Below, in pieces: positions 23,601 to 32,600 of a DNA stretch of 64,000 nt. The position numbers were made by a program, and so were the translations under genes. Origin of the DNA: Pycnopodia helianthoides. Its lineage: Eukaryota > Echinodermata > Asteroidea > Forcipulatida > Asteriidae. Location: assembly GCA_032158295.1 (NCBI GenBank), contig CM063254.1, forward strand, positions 3,139,538-3,203,537, written 5' to 3'. How positions within the stretch are numbered: the stretch's first letter is position 1; the number at the start of each line of letters is the position of its first letter. Under the pieces are notes generated by a model. The model had not been told where the DNA came from, did not search any database, and worked only from the letters and a program-made list of their open reading frames with translations.

Positions 23601-26600
23601 TGCATTGACGTCATCCCGCCGTCATCATGCATAGAGGTAAATCAATGCTGTAGCAATCGTAAACGCACATCTTTGTATGCGCGGCGCACAGGATGGGCCA
23701 ATGAGCAACCTTCTTTTGACCTCTAGCCGGGGCGCCCTACTTAAATGACGTCATATGCATAACGTCTATACAAATCACAATGGTTATACTGACTTACTCA
23801 TATTCAGATGAATCTTAAGTGCTTTATGAAATCGACCCCTGGTAAGGGTTTTACAATGTATACCGCAATCTGCTGCCAACTATGTTAACTTAATAAACCC
23901 CTTCTCTTAGCGTTAATTGTGACTGCGTTTCTTTACATGCATTGCACATCTCATGTACAGCTTTACTTCCCATAATGGTGCGAAGCAAAAATGGTAGAGT
24001 GTCTTAGTTAAGAGCACAAGTATCACGACCGGGACTCAAACTCACACTCTGCTAATCAGAAACACCAGAGCTTTTGTTCGGTCTGCTAGAGCACTCGAAC
24101 ATGATGCAAGGCACCCGCGTTGTGTGTTAACTTAAAGGCCCTGTACACTATTGGTAAGATCAAAAAACACAATGTTCACAGATTCACACATAACTTACAT
24201 GATTTAAAGTAAGTAATGGTAGATAGGGTTCCTTTAAATATTTCTGCCTAAAATGCTATCGTTTCTGAGAAACGAGTAAAACAATAGTAGTTATTGCGCG
24301 CGATAATTTGAAAGAACAGAAAACACATAAGATCTCTTTTCACTATTTTCTTGTGACCTCGATGACCAAATGAGCTCAAACTTTCACAGATTTGTTTGTT
24401 TTTGCATATGTTTAATCACACAAAATGTGGACACTGATTTTGAGCTGTTACCAAAAGTGTACAATACCTTTAATAATAATTTTCTATGTTTTTTTTAATA
24501 TTGATATTAGGTCAAGATGAAGAGGTGGTGAAACTTTATGACCTGACCAGTCTTTGTAACGAGTATCCAAACAGACCATGGGAGAATCCATTCATATCAC
24601 CAGTAGCCATGCTCCTGTATAGAGTCGCCAGGAACCTATCAATGGCTGGACCCAACAAAAAGTAAAGCCTTTAGGTTTGATCTAATGAGAAAAAGAATAA
24701 AAATAAAAACTAGATATTAAGTGTTCGTTAAAAAAAATATACAGAAGGGTTTTGACCCTAGCAGAGTCTTTCTTGAAGGCTAAATGACAACAGCAGATGA
24801 TGTTGTCATTTAGCCTTCGAGAAAGACTCTGCTAGGGTCTAAATGTCAGGCCATTAACTATTTTTTGCATTTATATCATAGTTCCTTCTGGTTGGTAAGC
24901 TGTTTGGTTGGTAAACAGCTCATTCTATTTTCTAATGATCATCAAACACATAGAAATAATACCAATGTTCTATGTAACAATTGGTCCTAAACCTTTTAAA
25001 AACTCTTTGTAAATACTTTTTATTTGAACTTCCTGTTTGAACCGGATGGAAACATCGGTTATTGCCTCGAAAATGACACAAAGATTGTAAATTTACCCTT
25101 TGTGGTCGAATTGTTTGAGTAAATTTTTCAACTTTACTACCAATCAAGTATCATGCCAACAGAAAATTGATTTTACAGAAATATAATACTATTGTTGTTT
25201 ATTCCTACGTGATGCAGGGATAAAGGCATTATCTATAAGCTGTTGAGAAACTGTCTGGAACTTCTTGAAGGAAATGAGACACGACATTCAGAGGTAAGTC
25301 CAAAACTTGTTATTTTTGCTTCAATAATAATTTAAAAATTATTTGTACTTGTAATTAAAACTAAAATTCATTTTATAAAAATGGCAGTGAGTATTTTTGT
25401 TGTTCAGGTTTGTTTATAAATATAATTTTAAAACAAAGATTCAATTTCAGAGAAAAAATGTTCTTCATCTGACGTATTTTCTCGTTTTGATACACGTGAG
25501 ACTTACACAGTCTATATAGGCCTCCAATGTTCACCAAGCGTTGTGTGTAATGCTCTGTTTGAACTTCGCATCAAAGGTAGCTGCATCGGCCAATTATCTA
25601 CTGTCTCATATATTCATCAATGAGGATGACCTTACCGGCCCTGCCCCATCAAAGCCCTCCAAGAAGCAGCAGGCGGAGTCGTCCTCCGGCGAGGAGGAGG
25701 AAGATTTTCTCCTCGGGAAGGAGGGGGAGAGAGCGGCGGCCCTGAATGTGACCACGGTGGGTACGCAGAGTTTGACGCTCCCCAGCGTGAAGCACGGCGA
25801 GGGAAGCGAGCGGCATCATCAGCAGGGAAGGTTTTCAGTGAAGGCGCTGTACGCACCCAGGGATGAAAAAGCTAAGATTGCTCTTAAACATGTTGTGAAG
25901 GTGACTAATGATTTATATTTTTTATTGTAATAGTCAGGGAAACTAGAATCGAGTCGAATCGGTTTTAAACGAGTTGTTTCAAACGTGGTGAGGCCTGGTT
26001 CTTATATAATTATACCGCGACTTTGTCAATGTAAAATTATCAAGAACAAGGCCTCACCATGCTAAGACAGCAACTGCAATTTAAAAACCGATTCAACACA
26101 GTTTTATTCCCATTTTATAAATACCTTTCCGTTAAAAACATTGAAAAAACCCTGTAAAAGTTTAGAACAAATCTTGACAGTTAAGCCTCGGCTCAGCTTG
26201 ACTCTGCATTACATTTCTACCACATGTTGAACGTGAGTGGCTCCTCGCACAAGTTTCGAACTTGCGCGAGCCAACTACCGACCTACCCACTTAATTGTGG
26301 CCGTGAAATTTGCGTGTTCAGCAATCATCTGATAGCACCCTCGTTTGACTCAATAAGGTCAAGTCGTGTTTAATCACTTCTTACTGTGTTTATATCGCAC
26401 ATTTAACATGGCCACCTGATTTCCTCTCGACAAATCAGAATGGGCAAACGAAAGGTCGATATGCATAAATTGTGGGCCGATGCGCGTGAGTTACAGCCAC
26501 TGTGCAAAAACAATTTATTTAATTTTTTTTTTGGGGGGGGGAGGACCTTCAGATCAAATTCGCAAGATTCATCTCTATAAAACCATTTAGAGTACCCCAG

Positions 26601-29600
26601 ATTGCCCAACCTAAGATAAACACCAAGTGAAAAATATTCTGAGAACCTCATTTCAACTCAGTGTGCTTTGACCAAACTTGCAAAATTTGGGTCCAGAATG
26701 CCCCACAGTTTCGAAAAAACCTTCGGGAGAACCCTGATGTATTATTAATGGTACTACTTTTGTTTTTGTATAATGAAAGGCAATCCTCCATTAGCGTTTT
26801 GTGAAGTTGAGACTCGCAGACACTTTACATTTGATCTCTCACTACAACAGGGACTTCAAAGCATAAAGGAGTGTCCAGAACCCAGCAGCAAGCCCCATGA
26901 GCAGTCGCAGTCGGCGAAGATGCCCAGCCCCTTACCCTCGCCAACTCGAGTCAAACCTCTCTGCTACACCAAGCCAACCATTGCCGACGGCCCGGGAGAC
27001 TTGGCGAGTGCCACAGTACAGCAGGTGCGTGAACAAAAGGACATCTCGTCACCGTCTCATCCCTCGGAGCAAGGAGACATATCGTCACTGTCTCATCCCA
27101 TCCAACAACAAGACATTTCGTCACAGTCTCAACCTGAAGAAGATGGTCATGATCACACCGGCGCATTTATTTTTTCGTCAACGGAAACGACTTTCAATGA
27201 CTTGATAGCCGCCACAATAGAGCACGATGATACACCTCTACCTGTCGAACAGCCATTTAGGGATTTAGATGCTCCCAATCAGGCAATTTCAGAGAGCATG
27301 TCTCAAGCTGCACAAGTTGAAACCATCGCTAGTGCCGAGGACAGTCAAGGAGAGACGATTGGGACAAAACGCGGTGCTGAGACTGAACCGATGACGGGGG
27401 TGATAAGTAGTGCTGCAGACAAAAGCTCCGATGACACCGAAACTGCAGGGTATCCTGTTCAGGAAACACAAACGCCTTCGGTGTTTGACTTCCCGAGAAC
27501 AGGAGGGAGCTCAATAAAAGACTCCCTGGAGGCGTCTGGCGATGTGTCGCGGATTGGATTCCAGGAGCGCCCTCGCAGGCCACCGAATCTCAGATACCCG
27601 TCAATCTGTCCGTTGCTCCGAGGCGGGTGCTCCCGGGAAGCTGGCAACACAAGTCCACCTTCCTGCTACTCCGGAAGGCCAGTGAGAGCTACCTGGTGCT
27701 AGCCAAAGCGGCCTGTAAAGCGGAGAATTTTGGCCAGTGTCTCCACCTGGCTAAAATGTCGTTACTCTGTCATAGTAAGTTATAATTTTTAAAAAACAAT
27801 AACTGGTGCATGATGCAATAAAATTTCAGTGGACTTTACGTTATTGCCCAGGGCCCAATTTCATGGCTCTGCTTACCGCTAAATTCTGCACTAATGATCA
27901 CCATTCTTTGCTTACACAGGGCAAGCGCCGAATTTCTGCACTAGCTGTGTAAGCGAAGAATGCCTAGTTATGTGAACAAGCATGCGCACAAGCAAAAATT
28001 CCGTGCTAACCTGTGTAATACACTTGTGTTAGCGCGGAATTGCCTGGTTCTCCAAGCCTCGATTCTTTGCATACGGTAAGCAGAGCCATGAAATTGGGTT
28101 ATTTGAGCCAATAGCATTCCTGTAATCTTTCTCAGCTCCCTGAGGAGTGTACAGCCCTGGGCCGCCAGGATGCTCCAAAGTTGATTGAGAGGGTCTATAA
28201 GCCTACAAAATGTAACGTACTTTATATTCAGGGGGGCTGAATCTCTAGACCGCTAACAGGTTCCAGGATTGTTCCTTCTTGTTTAATCGCACACTTGCAC
28301 AGGTTCCTGCCAGTCTGTGGAGCTGCCGGATACCACCGATGGGCGTAGCCTTCTTAGCGATCTGCTGATGATGTGTGGGGACTGCATGGTGTTGCTCACA
28401 CACGAAACAAATTCTTACATGAGACACAGAGAAGACTTTGATAACACGACGGAGGACGATCGCTACATACTCAGGGCTGTTAATGAGCAGTACGAACCAA
28501 CCAATAGTGAGTAGCTCTTTGGAATGACTGACCTCATCAGTAGGCTTAGTAAGCACACACTCTCCACCCACCTTCACTAGGATCCAGTTCTCACCTTATC
28601 ATCCTCATCGTAGTCATAATTCACTCATCAGATAGTTCATCAGTGAGCAACACCACTCCCCAAACACACTTTCTTAGCGCCTCACCGAGCTCATTCTCAT
28701 CAGTAGGCTCATTGAGCACTCACTCCCAACCAACCTCCACTAGAACCCAGTTCCCACCTTAGCGCCTCACCGAACTCATTCTCATCAGTAGGCTCATTGA
28801 GCACACACTCCCAACCAACCTCCACTAGAACCCAGTTCCCACCTTAGCGCCTCATCGAGCTAATTCTCATCAGTAGGCTCAGTAAGCACACACCCCCACC
28901 CACCTTCACTAGGATCCAGTTCTCACCTTAGCACCTCTCGATCTAATCCTCATCAGTAGTTTCAGTGAGCACACACTCTCCACACACTTTCTTAGCGCTC
29001 ACCGAGCTCATTCTCATCAGTAGGCTCATTGAGCACTCAATCCCCACCGACTTCCTTCAGGATCCAGTTCCAACCTTAGCGCTTCATCGAGCTAATCCTC
29101 ATCAGTAGACTCATTGAGCACACACTCCCCACCCACCTCCACTAGGATTTAATTCCCCACCCTAGCGCCTCATCGAGCTAATCCTCATCAGTAGGCTCAG
29201 TGAGCACATACTCCTCACCCACCAGTTCCCACCTTAATAGAGCCACTCGATCTAATCCTCGTCAGTATGATCCTGTGCCAGCATTCCCGCTTTCACGCTT
29301 CACAGAGTATTCCTCCTCTACAGTACTTACACACTCTGCAGCATCAGAGTCCAGCTTTCTCCAGAAAACAATCACAGCACACTGATCGAAAAGTCAAGTT
29401 GTCACACCACCAGTTCTTTCCAGAACCACTTTATCTCATAGAGAGAGTTTTTTTTTCATATAAATGGTGTTCACTGCAAACCCGACTAGATTGTATCGTA
29501 AATTCCCGTCTGACCATCTTTGATCTTACCCCCTCGGTGTCTCTATTCCAACAGGCTACGAGTGGGCAGTTGAATTCAAGGACAGCTTAGAGCACAACTT

Positions 29601-32600
29601 GAACAACGGAGTGGTCTGCTACAAAGTAGCTCTGAGCGAAGGGTCGGGCCACACCCGAGACTATCTGACAAGGCTGACCAGGAAACTGGGGAACGCCCGT
29701 AATGATTTGGGCGTGTTCTACATGGATCAGTCCCTGTCCGTTAAAAAGGACGAAAAAGGTGATGTTATTATTATTATTATTTTTATTTATTCGACCAAAA
29801 TAACACAGAATGTACAGTAAATAAATGAATGTACATAATTATAAACATGATAAAAGGAGCAAGAAAGCATTTTTTTTATAAATAATACAATATGAACAAA
29901 AATGCACAGAATCTAAACATCTTAAAATAGCCAATACAACAATAAATACAAATGACTATGACAAAAAATGTATAACAAGAAACAGCAACAGCTATGTGGA
30001 TCAGGGGCCGCAAAAGTAAAATAAACTACTGTTACCCGCAGGTATGCAGTCCCGAAACACTGAAACAGTGTACATTGATCTATCATTCATAAATACGTGG
30101 GACAGGTCATCCGTTTTGATTGGTAGAGAGGAGATCACGTGGCCATATTTAAACGTTCGATATAAACACGGTGAGGAGTGTTTGAACATGGCCTACGGGA
30201 ATTGACTCAAAAGAGGGCACTATCAGACAATTGCACAAAGCATGCAAATTTCACAGCCCAAATGTAGTTTGTAGGTCACAATATTCTGCTCAGGCAAGTT
30301 TGAACTTGCTTGTGACAGTTTCAAACTAAAAGTGCACAAATTTCAAACTCCAACGAGGAGCTACTTAGCTTAATTCTCTGGGGGTTTTCCTCCCACATCT
30401 AAAACTGAAACTTCCTTCTTTGTCTTCTCTCCATAAGGGTTCTTGGCTAGTATAGTGATTAAGTTCGCTTTTCCTAGAATCCTGGGCTTCACAACCAGAA
30501 TAATAAATCAATAAATGAATGAATAAAAAAAATTAATGGTACCAAATACAATGACCTGACCTAAATGGCGGCCATCTTGAAGTTTTCAAACTGGTTGCTT
30601 GAATTTTGATGGGACGGCATAGCAGAGCGTGTGCTTTAACTTTCAGAGATAAATTCTGATGTGTCTGACTGGAAATACACTTCCTGATATTCCATCCCTA
30701 TTTTTTCAGGTATACCCCAGAAGAGTCAGGCATTGTGGCGGAAGAGCCTCGCATGCCTCGAGTCCGGCGTCGAAAACTTCCAGAACGTGAACGACATCGC
30801 TAACATGGCGCTGTTGTGGTGCAACTGCGGAAAGCTGATGAGATTGTGCGCGTTCAGCTCCAACGAGTTAGTGCCGGGTCCACACACCAAAATGACTTAC
30901 GGCGATCCCTACTTCTACAACAAGGTGTGTGATGTAAAGAAGTCAAACGGAAAATAAGTAGGATTTGAAGTACAATCTGCTTGTAGTAAGTTTTGCAGTA
31001 GCACTGTGTGCATGAATCTTACTTGATCAGTCGGGTTGACTTCGGGGACTCTTTTCTCGCCTTCCACCTTTAGGACCCTGGTTCGAATCCTGTGAGTAAG
31101 GGTAATAGACCATGCAAGTCTCGCGGAGAAAAAAAATTTGATCCAATTTGGTCCCATGTACATTGCTTTAACGCATGAAGGAAACAAACTTGCGCACTTC
31201 AACAGGTCCCAATGCTCGACTACACGTGAGACCTGCCCAGTCTCCTAGCCTCCCAAATCATTATTTCTGTTATTATTATCATTTATTTTCTCCCTGTCAT
31301 GAAGGCGGCTGACTACTACAAGAAAGCCTTAACCATGTTGTGCCACCGGAGGCGGGACCCAGAGCTCTGGGACTCGGTGTCGTGGGAACTCTCGTCTACG
31401 TATTACGTCATGGCAACCATAATGCAAGACCATCCTCCGTTCTCAACCATGGCACAGGAGCAGGTACGTCAAGATTGAAATTGGGTGTCGGAGAAAACCT
31501 GGGAGAAGTTCACAGTGACTGGGATTACAAACCACAGAGACTTGGATCGCTATCTACTGGGAAAAAAAGCAGCGGGTCTCTATGTGTCTCACTAAAAAAT
31601 CACACTGCACATCTTAGTTAATGACCTCCAAACCTTCCACATCGCTCCAAAACTGCATTTAATCAGCCAGTCAAACCGGCAGAGCGCTCAGCGGGTTGAT
31701 TGTTTCGAACAGGGCATGTCATTAGCGCATCAGAGAACTGTTCGCCTTTCAGCGAGTAAAACCATGTCTCTCATAGAAATACAGTCCGATGGAAATCAAA
31801 CAAAAATATGACGTCGGAGAATTGTTATCCGAGTACCTGTCCTGGAATAATTTTTGACAAGACCCTTTTTTATTGTTTAGATTGAGAAAGAGATTGTTGA
31901 TATGATGACCAAAGCTCTGAGGGTCTGCGAGGTAGATGACGTTTCACCCGCTCAGGAGCCTGTTTATCATTACCGGGCTGCAACCATACATTATCGTCTA
32001 GCATCACTCCATCATAATGCCTACAGAAATCTGGTACGTATGCTTGAACCATCTCAGCCTTTGTCTGCCAGAGGACGGTGTGGTTTTTTTTTTATTAGGT
32101 TTCGGTCAAATCTGTGACTTGGCTGAGTGGTGTTTTGGTAGAATCTTTGACTTTACTGAGAGGGGGTTACAATCCCGGCCATATCTCGTTGGGCCCCCCT
32201 GCCCCCTTTCAATGTTGAATCACATTGTTGCACGGTCTTCTGCGTTCCGCACATTGTTGCACGGTCTTCTGCGTTCCGCACATTGTTGCACGGTCTTCTG
32301 CGTTCCGCACATTGTTGCACGGTCTTCTGCGTTCCAGACAACATTGAGCGGGGGGACGGGGGACGGGGGAGAGAATGTTTATTGTGAGACAGGGAATGGT
32401 TATTGTATGGTTATTGTAACGTTATAGGTAAAGTGGCCCAAGCATTTTGGCCGGGATTGTAGCTAAATCTGTGACTTTGCAATTTTTTTGTAATCCTTGT
32501 TTGTACAATAAAAGGACGAATGTCTCAAATCATGGGAGATTTTGAGCATGAATTCCAGTACCTTTTGTTCCTATTTCACAGGGGAAACGAAGAAATGCAA

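Noticed and set aside
25632..25856. Pro/Arg-rich minus-strand frame
   Set aside because: Antisense shadow of EDRF1 exon 12, whose plus-strand frame is supported by family similarity.
27025..27702. A different C terminus for EDRF1 ending at 27702
   Set aside because: The conserved family sequence continues in the -1 frame past this stop and through eight more matching exons, so the stop reflects the frame break.
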